From assembly GCF_027498035.1 (NCBI RefSeq), contig NZ_CP114978.1, positions 3,100,001 through 3,164,000 on the forward strand: DNA of 64,000 nt. Direction: 5' to 3'. The notes under the pieces were generated by a model. That model had not been told where the DNA came from and searched no databases. It worked only from the letters and a program-made list of their open reading frames with translations. The DNA comes from Pseudoxanthomonas sp. (GTDB taxonomy: Bacteria; Pseudomonadota; Gammaproteobacteria; Xanthomonadales; Xanthomonadaceae). A program made the position numbers and the translations under genes. Of this stretch, positions 18,580-27,451 are shown one piece after another. How positions within the stretch are numbered: the first letter of the stretch is position 1; each line of letters opens with the position of its first letter.

Positions 18580-19131
18580 ATGCCATCCAATACGAATTTG
18601 CGTCCGTACAAGGACAAGCGCCCACTGCTGGGGCAACGCGTGTACGTGGACCCGGCCTGCACCGTGATCGGCGATGTGGTGCTGGGCGATGACGTGTCGG
18701 TGTGGCCGGCGACGGTGATCCGCGGCGACGTCAACCATATCCGGATCGGTGCACGCACCAACATCCAGGACGGCACCATCATCCACGTCAGCCATGAGAG
18801 TCCTTACAACAAGGGCGGTTATCCGACCCTGATCGGCGAGGACGTGACTGTCGGCCACGGCACCATCATCCATGCCTGCACGATTGGCGATGCCTGCCTG
18901 ATCGGCATGGGCGCGTGCATCCTGGATGGCGCGGTGATCGAGAAGCATGCCTTCATCGGCGCCGGCGCGGTGGTCGGCCCGGGCAAGCGGGTTGGCAGCG
19001 GCGAGCTGTGGGTCGGCAACCCGGCCCGGCCGGCGCGCCAGCTGTCGGACAAGGACATCGAAGGCCTGCTGTATTCGGCCCAGCACTACGTGCGGATCAA
19101 GGACCAGTACCTGGCCCAGGACGACACCTGA
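18580..19131 (+). CDS. Gamma-carbonic anhydrase family protein (YrdA-like)
   Basis: A 183-residue left-handed beta-helix hexapeptide protein. Repeats such as CTVIGDVVLGDDVSVWPATVIRGD, the metal-binding histidines in TIIHVSHES and TVGHGTIIHACTIGD, and the end VGNPARPARQL match gamma-CA/YrdA/PaaY proteins. These are zinc or iron trimers; many have weak or no carbonic anhydrase activity. The start at 18580 (MPSNTNLRPYKDK) matches the usual family N-terminus; an upstream in-frame ATG at 18550 lies before the -10 box and is unlikely. Confidence 0.92.
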   Translation: MPSNTNLRPYKDKRPLLGQRVYVDPACTVIGDVVLGDDVSVWPATVIRGDVNHIRIGARTNIQDGTIIHVSHESPYNKGGYPTLIGEDVTVGHGTIIHACTIGDACLIGMGACILDGAVIEKHAFIGAGAVVGPGKRVGSGELWVGNPARPARQLSDKDIEGLLYSAQHYVRIKDQYLAQDDT

Positions 19132-19215
19132 CCCTATTGTCAGTAAGCCCCGGCGCACGCGACACTTCGCGGCACCGGGCATGGGGATGCCCTCAAGGAC
19201 GATGGGGAAAGACCA

Positions 19216-20112
19216 ATGAAGAACACAGTCCGTGGCCTGCTGGCCGCGTGCACGCTGGCGCTTGCCGTTCCTGCCTTCGCGCAGGACGTACCGGACCAGG
19301 CCAGGCAGCTGATCGACAGCCTGCATCTGCGCAGTGGCGAGGTCGAGGTGGCCGAAGCCGGCGCGCATTTCAACCTGGGGCCGCAGTTCCGTTACCTGGA
19401 CAAGGCCGACACCCGCAAGGTGCTGGAGCAGCTGTGGGGCAACCCGGAGGACGACAGCGTGCTGGGCATGGTCGTGCCGACCCATCCATCGCTGGAAGAA
19501 ACCGGCAGCTGGGCGGTGGTGGTGACCTATGAGGCCGAAGGCTACGTGTCCGATGCCGACGCGGCCAAGATCGACTACGACGACCTGCTCAAGACCATGA
19601 AGGAAGGCACCCAGGAAGCCAACGCCGCGCGCGAGAAAGCCGGCTATGGCCGCGTGGACCTGGTGGGCTGGGCGGTGCCGCCGCGTTACGACGCCGGGTC
19701 CAAGAAGCTGTACTGGGCCAAGGAGCTGGCCTTCAATGGCGAGTCGTCGCACACGCTCAATTACGACATCCGCGTGCTGGGCCGGAACGGCTACCTGAGC
19801 CTCAACGCGGTATCGGGCATGGACGAGCTGCCACTGGTGCAGGCGGGCATGCAGCAGCTGCTGCCGATGACCGACTTCAATGCCGGCGCGCGCTATGCCG
19901 ACCACAATCCTTCGACCGACAAGGTGGCTGCCTACGGGGTGGCCGCGCTGATCGGCGGTGGGCTTGCAGCGAAGACCGGCCTGCTGGCCAAGTTCGGCCT
20001 GATCCTGGCCAAGCTGGGCAAGCTGCTGTTCGTCGGCGTGATCGCGCTGGTGGCGGGGATCAGGAAGTTTTTCACCTCGCGTCGCGAACGCGCCTCGGGC
20101 ACGGTGCGCTGA
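19216..20112 (+). CDS. DUF2167 family exported membrane protein
   Basis: A 298-residue protein with a signal peptide (ending PAFA-QD), an ~200-residue extracytoplasmic domain with the DUF2167 pattern (ARFNLGPQFRYLD-like HFNLGPQFRYLDKAD, WGNP, GWAVPPRYD, YDIRVLGRNGYLSLNAV) and one or two C-terminal membrane helices (residues ~255-285) ending in a basic tail. Function is unknown; family members are common in Proteobacteria and often stress-linked. Preceded by GGGGAAAG. Confidence 0.85.
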   Translation: MKNTVRGLLAACTLALAVPAFAQDVPDQARQLIDSLHLRSGEVEVAEAGAHFNLGPQFRYLDKADTRKVLEQLWGNPEDDSVLGMVVPTHPSLEETGSWAVVVTYEAEGYVSDADAAKIDYDDLLKTMKEGTQEANAAREKAGYGRVDLVGWAVPPRYDAGSKKLYWAKELAFNGESSHTLNYDIRVLGRNGYLSLNAVSGMDELPLVQAGMQQLLPMTDFNAGARYADHNPSTDKVAAYGVAALIGGGLAAKTGLLAKFGLILAKLGKLLFVGVIALVAGIRKFFTSRRERASGTVR

Positions 20113-20116
20113 CGCG

Positions 20117-20407
20117 TCAGCTGTGCGCCTGGGATGACGGACGCGTGGCGGCTTCCAGGTCGCGCAGGTACGCCATCGCCTCGCTGCGCGAGATGCCGCA
20201 CATGGCCGCGTCCGGGCGCAGGCTGGCGCACACGGCGGGGCGCTCGGGCTGGCCGAAGATGCGGCAGCGCAGGGCGTCATCCAGCTGCACGCAGGGCACG
20301 CCGGCCGGCTTGCCGTATGGCATTCCGGGGATCGGCGAGCTGATGGACGGCGCGGTGCAGCAGGCGGCGCAGCCGCTGCGGCAGGCCAGGACGGACGGCT
20401 GCGACAT
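20117..20407 (-). CDS. YkgJ-family cysteine-cluster protein
   Basis: A 96-residue protein with the YkgJ/CxxCxxCC metal-cluster pattern: CRSGCAACC at residues 9-17, then C39, C48 and C60 in the order expected for the family. Thought to bind zinc or iron; the role is unknown. It converges on the DUF2167 gene with four bases between the stops and is divergent from the RDD gene. Confidence 0.88.
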   Translation of the reverse strand: MSQPSVLACRSGCAACCTAPSISSPIPGMPYGKPAGVPCVQLDDALRCRIFGQPERPAVCASLRPDAAMCGISRSEAMAYLRDLEAATRPSSQAHS

Positions 20408-20540
20408 GGCGTCATTTTAAGGCGTGTCGATCGCCGCCGGGATGGGCAAGCACGGCGTGGGCGGCTACAGTCTGGCCCGGAGCATCAGGGACGAAGTTGG
20501 GCATGGACCGTCGCCAGCAGGCACGCAATCGGGGATCGCA

Positions 20541-21254
20541 ATGACGGCAGTGCCGCAGGCGGTGCGTGGGCCCGTGCTGGATACCTATCGTGAAGTCATC
20601 ACGCCCGAAGGCGTGGCGCTGCAGCTGCCTGCGGCCGGCCCGGTGCCGCGTGCGGTCGCCTGGGGCGTGGACCTGGTGGTGCGCATCGCGCTGATGTTCG
20701 TGATCTCGCTGCTGCTGGGGCTGCTGGGCAAGCTGGGTAGCGGCCTGACGCTGATTGCCGCGTTCCTGGTCCAGTGGGGCTACATGATCGTGCTCGAAGC
20801 GTTGTGGCACGGGCAGACTCTGGGCAAGCGAACGATGGGCCTGCGCGTGGTCCTGGCCAACGGCGCGCCGATCGGCTGGCCGGCGGCCATTACCCGCAAC
20901 CTGCTGCGGGTGGTGGACATGCTGCCGTTCGCCTATGCCGCCGGCCTGCTGGTGAGCCTGGTCGACCCTTGCGCGCGCCGGCTCGGCGACCTGGCGGCCG
21001 GCACGCTGGTGGTCCATGCCGAACGCAGAGAGCGCAGCGGCCAGGCGCCGGTCAATGCGGTGTTCGTGCCGCCGGCCACGCTGCGGCCGGAGGAACAGGC
21101 CGCCATCGTCGCTTTCGGCGAACGCGCGCCGCGGCTCACGCCCGAGCGCCAGGCCGAACTGGCCGATCTGGCCGAACCGTTGACCTCGGCGCGTGGTCCA
21201 GCCGGCGTGCTGCGCCTGTTCGGCATGGCCAACTGGTTGTTGGGGCGACGATGA
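20541..21254 (+). CDS. RDD family membrane protein
   Basis: A 237-residue protein with RDD-domain hallmarks: PVPRAVAWGVDLVVRI opening helix 1, the LGKRTMGLRVVLANG block, and RRLGDLAAGTLVVHAERR after the last helix. The C-terminal ~60 residues are soluble. It opens a run of overlapping genes (RDD, SpoIIM/DUF95, DUF4129, DUF4350, MoxR) that is conserved in Xanthomonadaceae. A TACAGT box near 20464-20469 may be the promoter. The job of the system is not established; MoxR plus DUF58 suggests chaperone-assisted activation of a VWA-like or envelope complex. Confidence 0.85.
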   Translation: MTAVPQAVRGPVLDTYREVITPEGVALQLPAAGPVPRAVAWGVDLVVRIALMFVISLLLGLLGKLGSGLTLIAAFLVQWGYMIVLEALWHGQTLGKRTMGLRVVLANGAPIGWPAAITRNLLRVVDMLPFAYAAGLLVSLVDPCARRLGDLAAGTLVVHAERRERSGQAPVNAVFVPPATLRPEEQAAIVAFGERAPRLTPERQAELADLAEPLTSARGPAGVLRLFGMANWLLGRR

Positions 21255-22252
21255 GGCAGGAGCAGTTCGTCGCCCGTCACCAGCGGGAGTGGTCCGAATT
21301 CGAGATCTGGCTGCACACCCGTGCCGATGCGCGCCGCGCGCAGGGCGCGCGCAACACCGGCGTGCTGGGCGATGACGCCATGCCGCAGCGCTATCGGCGC
21401 ATTGCCCAGCAGCTGTCGCTCGCCCGCCGGCGTGGCTACAGCCCGCAGGTCACCACGCGGCTGCAGGACATGCTGGAACAGGGTCACCAGGTGCTCTATC
21501 GCACGCCACCGGTGCGCTGGCGCGCGGCGCTGGAATTCCTGATGGCCGGGTTCCCGCGGCTGGTGCGCAGCGAGGCGCTATGCATGTGGGTGGCGCTGGT
21601 GCTGTTCGCGTTGCCGCTGGTGGGGATCACGGTGCTGCTGCAATACCGTCCGGAGCTGATCCACGCCTTCATGGACCCGGTGCAGGTCGCGCAGATGGAA
21701 CAGATGTACGACCCATCCAATCCACGCATCGGCCGCGACAGCGGTGGTGATTGGCAGATGTTCGGCTACTACATCATGAACAACATCGGCATCGGCCTGC
21801 AGACCTTCGCCAGCGGCCTGCTGGTGGGCGTGGGCAGCATCGTGGTGCTGGTCAGCAACGGCATGACCATCGGCGCGGTGTTCGGCTACCTGACCCAGAT
21901 CGGATCGGGCGGGCCGCTGTGGAGTTTCGTCTGCGGGCATGGCGCGTTCGAACTCACCGCGATCGTGATTGCCGGCGGTGCCGGCCTGCAGCTGGGCCTG
22001 CACTGGCTGGCGCCGGGCCGGCGCACGCGCGGCCAGGCCCTGGTCGAGGCCGGGATGAAAGGCGCGCGGCTGTGCATGGGCGTGGCCTTCATGCTGCTGG
22101 TGGCGGCCTTCATCGAGGCGTTCTGGTCGTCGATCGCCAGCGTGCCGTATCTGGTCAAGTACACCGTAGCGGGCGTGCTGTGGAGCGGCGTGCTGGCCTG
22201 GTTGTGGCGCGGTGGCCGCAACCGCGTGGACAAGGATGGCGATGCGCGCTGA
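21251..22252 (+). CDS. SpoIIM/DUF95-family membrane protein
   Basis: A 333-residue protein with a soluble, basic N-terminal ~100 residues (MRQEQFVARHQREWSEFEIWL) and five or six helices. The central NNIGIGLQTFASGLLVGVGSIVVLVSNGMTIG and HGAFELTAIVIAGGAGLQLG stretches are the stage II sporulation protein M signature; in non-sporulating bacteria the family sits beside RDD and MoxR genes, as here. The ATG overlaps the RDD stop (ATGA). Confidence 0.88.
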   Translation: MRQEQFVARHQREWSEFEIWLHTRADARRAQGARNTGVLGDDAMPQRYRRIAQQLSLARRRGYSPQVTTRLQDMLEQGHQVLYRTPPVRWRAALEFLMAGFPRLVRSEALCMWVALVLFALPLVGITVLLQYRPELIHAFMDPVQVAQMEQMYDPSNPRIGRDSGGDWQMFGYYIMNNIGIGLQTFASGLLVGVGSIVVLVSNGMTIGAVFGYLTQIGSGGPLWSFVCGHGAFELTAIVIAGGAGLQLGLHWLAPGRRTRGQALVEAGMKGARLCMGVAFMLLVAAFIEAFWSSIASVPYLVKYTVAGVLWSGVLAWLWRGGRNRVDKDGDAR

Positions 22253-23765
22253 ACAGCTGACGGTCGAGTTACGCGCGCGCTCGCCGTGGGAAGCGGTCGA
22301 GCTGGGCACCGCGCTGGTCCGCCGCCATGCGCGTGCGGTGTGGCTGCCGTGGCTGTGGCTGGCCGTGCCGGTGTTCGTGCTGGTCAACGCCGGGGCGTGG
22401 GCGCTGTCGATGCCGCTGGCCTCTTGCCTGGTGCTGTGGTGGATCAAGCCGGTGTTCGACCGCATTCCCTTGTTCGTGATCTCGCGCGGCGTGTTCGGCG
22501 AAGCGCCGACCGTGCGCCAGACCCTGGCCGCGCAGCTGCGCTGGGGCTGGCGGCCGATGCTGGGCTACCTGACCTGGCGACGCTTCAGCATGGCGCGCAG
22601 CCTGTTCCTGCCGATCGAACTGCTGGAAGGCGACACCGGTGCGCGCCTGCGCGCGCGGCGCAAGGTGCTGGGGAGCACCATCTACGGCAACGCGGCGATG
22701 CTGTCGCTGGTGTGCCTGGGGTTCCAGCTGGCCCTGACCCTGGCCGGCATCGCGCTGGTCTTCATGTTCATCCCGATCGATTACCTGCCCGAGGCCGCGC
22801 GCGCCGGCCTGGCGATGATCAGCATGCCGCCGCTGTGGGCGCAGCTGGGGTTCAACGCGTTCTTCTGGCTGGGCGTGGGGCTGATCGAACCGTTCTTCGT
22901 CGGCGCGGGCTTTGGCCTGTATCTCAATCGGCGGACCCAGATCGAAGCGTGGGACGTGGAGATCGCCTTCCGTCGCCTGCGCCAGCGGTTGCTGGATGCG
23001 GCCACGCCGCTGCTGCTGGTGTGCGTGCTGCTCGGTGCGGGCCTATCGCCGGCGCGTGCGCAGGACGCAGGCACCGACACGGAAGACACGCCCAAACCGC
23101 CCGGCGTGGAGCAAGTGTTCGGCGATGAGCGCGCGGACGACCGCGGGTTCCGCAAGGCCGTGCAGCAGGCGTACCGCGACCCGCTGTTCGACCGTCACCG
23201 CATCGACCGCCACTGGCAGCGCAAACCGCAGGCGCCAGCACCGGAGACCAAGCCGCCGGACCTGAGCTGGTTGCGCGGCCTGCAGGGCGTGCTGGCCTTC
23301 ATCGGCGAATGGGGGCTGTGGATGCTGCTGGCGCTGGTGGTGATCTTCATCGTGGCAAGCGCCAGGCACTGGTGGCCGTGGATGCGCGGCGTGCGGACCC
23401 CGCGCCCGGTGCTGGCCGAGGCCACCGTGACCGCGATGGCACTGCCGGAACGCCTGCCCGACGATATCGCCACCAGCGCACGCCAGCTGTGGGCACGGGG
23501 CGAGCACCGCCACGCGCTGGCGCTGCTGTATCGCGCCAGTGTCGAGGCGATGGCCCAGCGTGCCGGCGTGGTGCTGCCGCCGGGCGCGACCGAATCCGAA
23601 TGCCTGCGTTTCTCGCGGCGCCAGCCCGAGGATGCCGATCGCGGCCTGTTCGCACGCATGGTGCGTACCTGGCAGTACGCCGCCTACGCGCAGCGCCTGC
23701 CCGATGACGCCGAATTCGACAGGCTGCTGGGCGACCTGCAGGCACGCTATCGGTGGGGCGCATGA
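22242..23765 (+). CDS. DUF4129-domain membrane protein
   Basis: A 507-residue protein: several hydrophobic helices in residues 25-260, a periplasmic proline/acid-rich stretch (AQDAGTDTEDTPKPPG), one further helix near 350 and a C-terminal DUF4129 domain (ARQLWARGEHRHALALLYRASVEAMAQRAGVVLPPGATESECLR). DUF4129 proteins pair with MoxR/DUF58 operons. I chose the ATG at 22242 behind AAGGA; one at 22236 is also possible. It overlaps the SpoIIM gene by 11 bases. Confidence 0.82.
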   Translation: MRAEQLTVELRARSPWEAVELGTALVRRHARAVWLPWLWLAVPVFVLVNAGAWALSMPLASCLVLWWIKPVFDRIPLFVISRGVFGEAPTVRQTLAAQLRWGWRPMLGYLTWRRFSMARSLFLPIELLEGDTGARLRARRKVLGSTIYGNAAMLSLVCLGFQLALTLAGIALVFMFIPIDYLPEAARAGLAMISMPPLWAQLGFNAFFWLGVGLIEPFFVGAGFGLYLNRRTQIEAWDVEIAFRRLRQRLLDAATPLLLVCVLLGAGLSPARAQDAGTDTEDTPKPPGVEQVFGDERADDRGFRKAVQQAYRDPLFDRHRIDRHWQRKPQAPAPETKPPDLSWLRGLQGVLAFIGEWGLWMLLALVVIFIVASARHWWPWMRGVRTPRPVLAEATVTAMALPERLPDDIATSARQLWARGEHRHALALLYRASVEAMAQRAGVVLPPGATESECLRFSRRQPEDADRGLFARMVRTWQYAAYAQRLPDDAEFDRLLGDLQARYRWGA

Positions 23766-24925
23766 GCGAGAGCACGCGCGGCGCCAGGGGCGGGCTGATG
23801 CTGCTGGGCGGCGGCGCATTCCTGTTCGTGCTGATGGCCTGGTTCGCGGTCAATTACGAGCGCGTCGAACGCCGGATCGACCTGCCGCCGATGGGTGAGG
23901 CCGCGTGGAATCCGCTGTACGCACTCAAGCAGTCGCTGCGCGCCGATGGCATCCAGGCCGAATCACGCCCGCGTTTCACCCAGGCGGTGGGCACGCTGGG
24001 CCGGCGCGACACGCTGGTGCTGCTGGACGACCCGCGCTACATCACCGCCGCGCGCGCGGACGAACTGCTGGCCTGGGTAGAACGTGGCGGGCACCTGGTG
24101 GTGCGTACGCCACCGGGCGCGCAGCTGAGCAAGCACGAAAGCCTGCCGCTGCTCGATGCGCTGGGCCTGCAGGCCATGGGCGTGGGCGACTGCGAGAAAT
24201 TCCAGGTCACCGGTGAAGCCGAACACGTGGAGTTCTGCGGCGACCGCCGCTTCGTGTTTGAGGACGTGGAGCCGGAGCTGTCGTGGGGCAACCTGCGCGA
24301 TGGTTACGTCTATGCGCGCCTGGCCCACGGCCAGGGCCATGTCGACGTCCTGGCCGATGTGGATTTCCTCGGCAACGGTATTGGCCCGCGCGGCACCACG
24401 CCCGCACGCAATGGCCTGCGCGATGTGCCGCACCAGGTGCTGGCGCGGCAGATCCTGGCGCCCAACTACGGTCACGGCACCGTGCACCTGATCTACGCCG
24501 TGCAGATGCCGTCGCTGTGGCGCACCCTGGTCGAACGCGGTTGGCCGGTGTGGCTGCCGCTGCTGCTCGCGCTGCTGGCTGGACTGTGGGCCAGCGCACA
24601 GCGCTTCGGTCCGGTGCTGCCGGTGCCGGGCACCGCGCGCCGTTCGCTGCTGGAACACGTGCGCGCCAGTGGCGAGCACCTGTACCGCTACGGCAAGGGC
24701 GCACTGCTGTATGCCGCCGCGCGCCAGGCGTTCTTGATGCGGCTGCGCCGGCGCGATCCGGTCGCCGCGGCACTCACCGGTGAAGCACAGGCGGCTGCCT
24801 TGGCCGACCGTTTCGGCCTGCCTGCCGCACGCCTGCAACGCGCGTTGCAGGTGCCGTCCTCGCGCGAACGCCGTGAGTTCGCCGACCGCATTTCCCTGCT
24901 GATGCACATGAGAAACCGACTATGA
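23762..24925 (+). CDS. DUF4350-domain membrane protein
   Basis: A 387-residue protein with a membrane helix near each end of a large extracytoplasmic domain. The N-terminal WFAVNYERVERR and the central DTLVLLDDPRYITAARADELLAWVERGGHLVV block fit DUF4350, which resembles the GATase-like IFT52/GldG fold. A second helix lies around residues 258-278 (WPVWLPLLLALLAGLWASAQRFG), followed by a helical cytoplasmic tail. ATGA overlap with the gene before and after it. Confidence 0.82.
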   Translation: MSESTRGARGGLMLLGGGAFLFVLMAWFAVNYERVERRIDLPPMGEAAWNPLYALKQSLRADGIQAESRPRFTQAVGTLGRRDTLVLLDDPRYITAARADELLAWVERGGHLVVRTPPGAQLSKHESLPLLDALGLQAMGVGDCEKFQVTGEAEHVEFCGDRRFVFEDVEPELSWGNLRDGYVYARLAHGQGHVDVLADVDFLGNGIGPRGTTPARNGLRDVPHQVLARQILAPNYGHGTVHLIYAVQMPSLWRTLVERGWPVWLPLLLALLAGLWASAQRFGPVLPVPGTARRSLLEHVRASGEHLYRYGKGALLYAAARQAFLMRLRRRDPVAAALTGEAQAAALADRFGLPAARLQRALQVPSSRERREFADRISLLMHMRNRL

Positions 24926-25923
24926 GCGAGCTTCCCAACGACCTTCCCGCCGCAGATGCGGGGGCGACCGCCGGCAATGTGGCCGAACGCGTGGCGGCCG
25001 TGCGCGACGAGGTCGCCAAGGCCTTCATCGGCCAGCCCGAGGTGCTGGACCAGATCCTGATCGCGCTGCTGGCCGGTGGCCATGTGTTGATCGAGGGCGT
25101 GCCCGGTCTGGGCAAGACGCTGCTGGTGCGCGCACTGTCGCGGGCGCTGTCGCTGGACTTCGCGCGCGTGCAGTTCACGCCCGACCTGATGCCTTCGGAC
25201 GTGTCCGGGCATGCGGTGTTCGACCCGGGCAGCCAGCGCTTCGAGATTCGCCGCGGCCCGGTGTTCACCCACCTGCTGCTGGCCGATGAAATCAACCGCG
25301 CCCCGGCCAAGACCCAATCGGCATTGCTGGAGGCCATGCAGGAAGGCCAGGTCACCATCGAAGGCCAGTCGTTCCCGCTGGCACCGCCATTCCTGGCCCT
25401 GGCCACGCAGAACCCGGTCGAGCAGGAAGGCACCTATCCGCTGCCCGAAGCACAGCTGGACCGCTTCCTGCTGAAGATCCTGATCGGCTATCCGGCGCTG
25501 GAAGAAGAGAAGCGCATGGTCGATGCCATCACCACCGGCCGCACCGCCGCGGACTTCGACCTGTCGCAGGTGCAATGCGTGGCCGGTGCGGCCGACGTGG
25601 TCGCGCTGCAGCAGGCCACCGCCGCGGTGCAGGTGGACGCGCAGGTGATCGACTACGCGGTACGGCTGGTCGCGGCCACGCGCACCTGGCCGGGCATCGC
25701 CCTGGGCGCAGGCCCGCGCGGCAGCATCGCGCTGGTGCGTGCCGCGCGCGCGCAGGCGGTGTTGAATGGCCGCGACTTCGTGACGCCCGATGACGTGCGC
25801 GACATCGCCGTGCCGGCGCTGCGCCACCGCATCGCATTGGCGCCGGAACTGCAGATCGAAGGCCAGTCACCGGACGACGTGCTCGGCGCGCTGCTGGTCA
25901 AGGTGGAGGCGCCGCGCAAGTGA
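24922..25923 (+). CDS. MoxR-family AAA+ ATPase
   Basis: A 333-residue AAA+ chaperone-like ATPase. Walker A is EGVPGLGKTLLVRALS, the family motif FTPDLMPSDVSGHAVF follows, Walker B is LLLADEINRAPAKTQSALLEAMQEGQV, then ATQNPVEQEGTYPLPEAQLDRFLLK (sensor 1 and arginine finger). MoxR proteins fold or activate partner complexes, typically acting with VWA/DUF58 proteins encoded next to them. The start overlaps the previous stop (ATGA). It is the last gene of the tightly overlapping chain. Confidence 0.95.
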   Translation: MSELPNDLPAADAGATAGNVAERVAAVRDEVAKAFIGQPEVLDQILIALLAGGHVLIEGVPGLGKTLLVRALSRALSLDFARVQFTPDLMPSDVSGHAVFDPGSQRFEIRRGPVFTHLLLADEINRAPAKTQSALLEAMQEGQVTIEGQSFPLAPPFLALATQNPVEQEGTYPLPEAQLDRFLLKILIGYPALEEEKRMVDAITTGRTAADFDLSQVQCVAGAADVVALQQATAAVQVDAQVIDYAVRLVAATRTWPGIALGAGPRGSIALVRAARAQAVLNGRDFVTPDDVRDIAVPALRHRIALAPELQIEGQSPDDVLGALLVKVEAPRK

Positions 25924-25985
25924 TGGCGATTCGACTGCGTGACAATTGGTTCGCAGCCGCGCACTTTTCGAAGGGCCGCTTTGCC

Positions 25986-26013
25986 CCCTCTCCCCTGCGT
26001 GCGGGGGAGAGGG
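25986..26013. repeat. Palindromic repeat in the moxR-DUF58 gap
   Basis: CCCTCTCCCC (25986-25995), eight-base spacer, GGGGAGAGGG (26004-26013): a 10-bp perfect stem, with a further GGGGTGAGGGGG tail to 26027. Similar C/T-G/A palindromes are dispersed in Xanthomonadaceae genomes. It splits the ~196-base gap inside an otherwise gapless gene chain. Confidence 0.65.
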
Positions 26014-26119
26014 CCGGGGTGAGGGGGATGCTTCGATGCCTGAATCACTCCAGCTGCGTTCAACCTCGGGTCCGCTGCGCTTACCTGGGCTGCGCAGCTG
26101 GCATGGGCGCTGTCGCGCG

Positions 26120-27421
26120 ATGAGACCCGCACGGCCATTGGTCGCGTTGCTGTGTGGCTGGGGTGTGTCCGGGTTGGCGGTGCTGTTCGCCGGCCTGCCG
26201 TTGCTCGCCTGGCAGCTCATCGGCGCAGCCATCGCGTTGCTGGCGCTGGTCGATGGCGTGTGCGTGTGGCGTCGGCCGACCCCGGTGGCGCGTCGGCGCG
26301 TGCCCGAAGTGCTTGCCTTGGATATGGAGCGTGAAGTGCTGCTGCGCATCGAATCACCAGCGCATGCGCAGCGCGTGGACGTGTTCGACCTGCATCCGGG
26401 CCCTTGGCCGTCGCAGGGGCTGCCGCGCACGCTGGCCGTGCCACGCGACGGCGCGATGGAGTTCCACTACCGCCTGCGTCCCACCGCGCGTGGTGATGCC
26501 CACTTCACCGGCGTGCAGCTGCGCCTGTCTTCGCCGCTGCGGCTGTGGCGGCAGTCGCGCATCGCACCGTTGCCGCAGACCGTGCGCGTGTATCCGGATT
26601 TCGCGCCGCTGGCGCGGTTGGCGCTGTTCAGCGCCGACCAGGCTTCGCGGCTGGTCGGCGCGCACATCAAGCGGCGTCGCGGCGAAGGCACCGACTTCCA
26701 CCAGATGCGCGAGTACCGGGTCGGCGACAGCCTGCGCCAGATCGACTGGAAGGCGACCTCGCGCGCGCGCAAGCTGATCTCGCGCGAATACCAGGACGAG
26801 AAGAACCAGCAGCTGGTGCTACTGCTGGATACCGGCCGGCGCATGCTGGCACGCGAGGATGGCCTGGCCCATTTCGACCACGCACTCAACGCCGCGCTGG
26901 TGGTGTCGTATCTCGCGCTGCGCCAGGGCGACGCCGCCGGCCTGATGTCCACCGGCGAACAGCCGCGCTGGGTGCCGCCACGGCGCGGCATGGCCGGCAT
27001 CGACACCTTGCTGCGCGCCAGCTACGACCTCCAGCCCGCACCCCTGGCCAGCGATTACCTGGCGATGGCGACCGAACTGTCCGCACGCCAGCGCCGCCGC
27101 GCGCTGGTGATGCTGGTCACCAACGTGCGCGACGAGGACATCGAGGACCTGCTGGTGGCCGTCCACCTGCTGCGTCGCCGCCACCTGGTCTGCGTGGCCA
27201 GCCTGCGTGAATCGGATCTCGACCATGCGCTGGAGAGCGAAGTCACCGACCTGACAGGCGCCATCCACGCCGGCGCCATTGCCCGCTACCTGGAACAACG
27301 CGCCGCCGCCCACGACGCCCTGCGCGGCCACGGCGTGATGGTGCTCGACGTCACCACCGCCCAACTGCCCGCCGCGCTGGTGGAACGCTACCTGGCGGTC
27401 AAGCGCGAGGGGCTGTTGTAG
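26120..27421 (+). CDS. DUF58 domain-containing protein
   Basis: A 433-residue protein: two N-terminal helices (residues ~10-45), a beta-rich segment, then the DUF58 signature RRRGEGTDFHQMREYRVGDSLRQIDWKATSRARKLISREYQDE followed by a VWA-like region starting LVLLLDTGRRMLAREDG (a partial metal-ion motif). DUF58 proteins are the standard partners of MoxR ATPases. The start at 26120 gives the expected membrane-anchored N-terminus; the frame is open further upstream through the repeat-containing gap, which I do not consider coding. Confidence 0.9.
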   Translation: MRPARPLVALLCGWGVSGLAVLFAGLPLLAWQLIGAAIALLALVDGVCVWRRPTPVARRRVPEVLALDMEREVLLRIESPAHAQRVDVFDLHPGPWPSQGLPRTLAVPRDGAMEFHYRLRPTARGDAHFTGVQLRLSSPLRLWRQSRIAPLPQTVRVYPDFAPLARLALFSADQASRLVGAHIKRRRGEGTDFHQMREYRVGDSLRQIDWKATSRARKLISREYQDEKNQQLVLLLDTGRRMLAREDGLAHFDHALNAALVVSYLALRQGDAAGLMSTGEQPRWVPPRRGMAGIDTLLRASYDLQPAPLASDYLAMATELSARQRRRALVMLVTNVRDEDIEDLLVAVHLLRRRHLVCVASLRESDLDHALESEVTDLTGAIHAGAIARYLEQRAAAHDALRGHGVMVLDVTTAQLPAALVERYLAVKREGLL

Positions 27422-27432
27422 GAGCGCCGCCG

Positions 27433-27451
27433 TCAGCGTCGAAAACGCTGA
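27433..27451. terminator. Short hairpin between convergent genes
   Basis: TCAGCG (27433-27438), loop TCGAAAA, CGCTGA (27446-27451), directly between the DUF58 stop and the stop of the aspartic-protease-like gene. There is no long T run, so termination is only possible. Confidence 0.35.
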
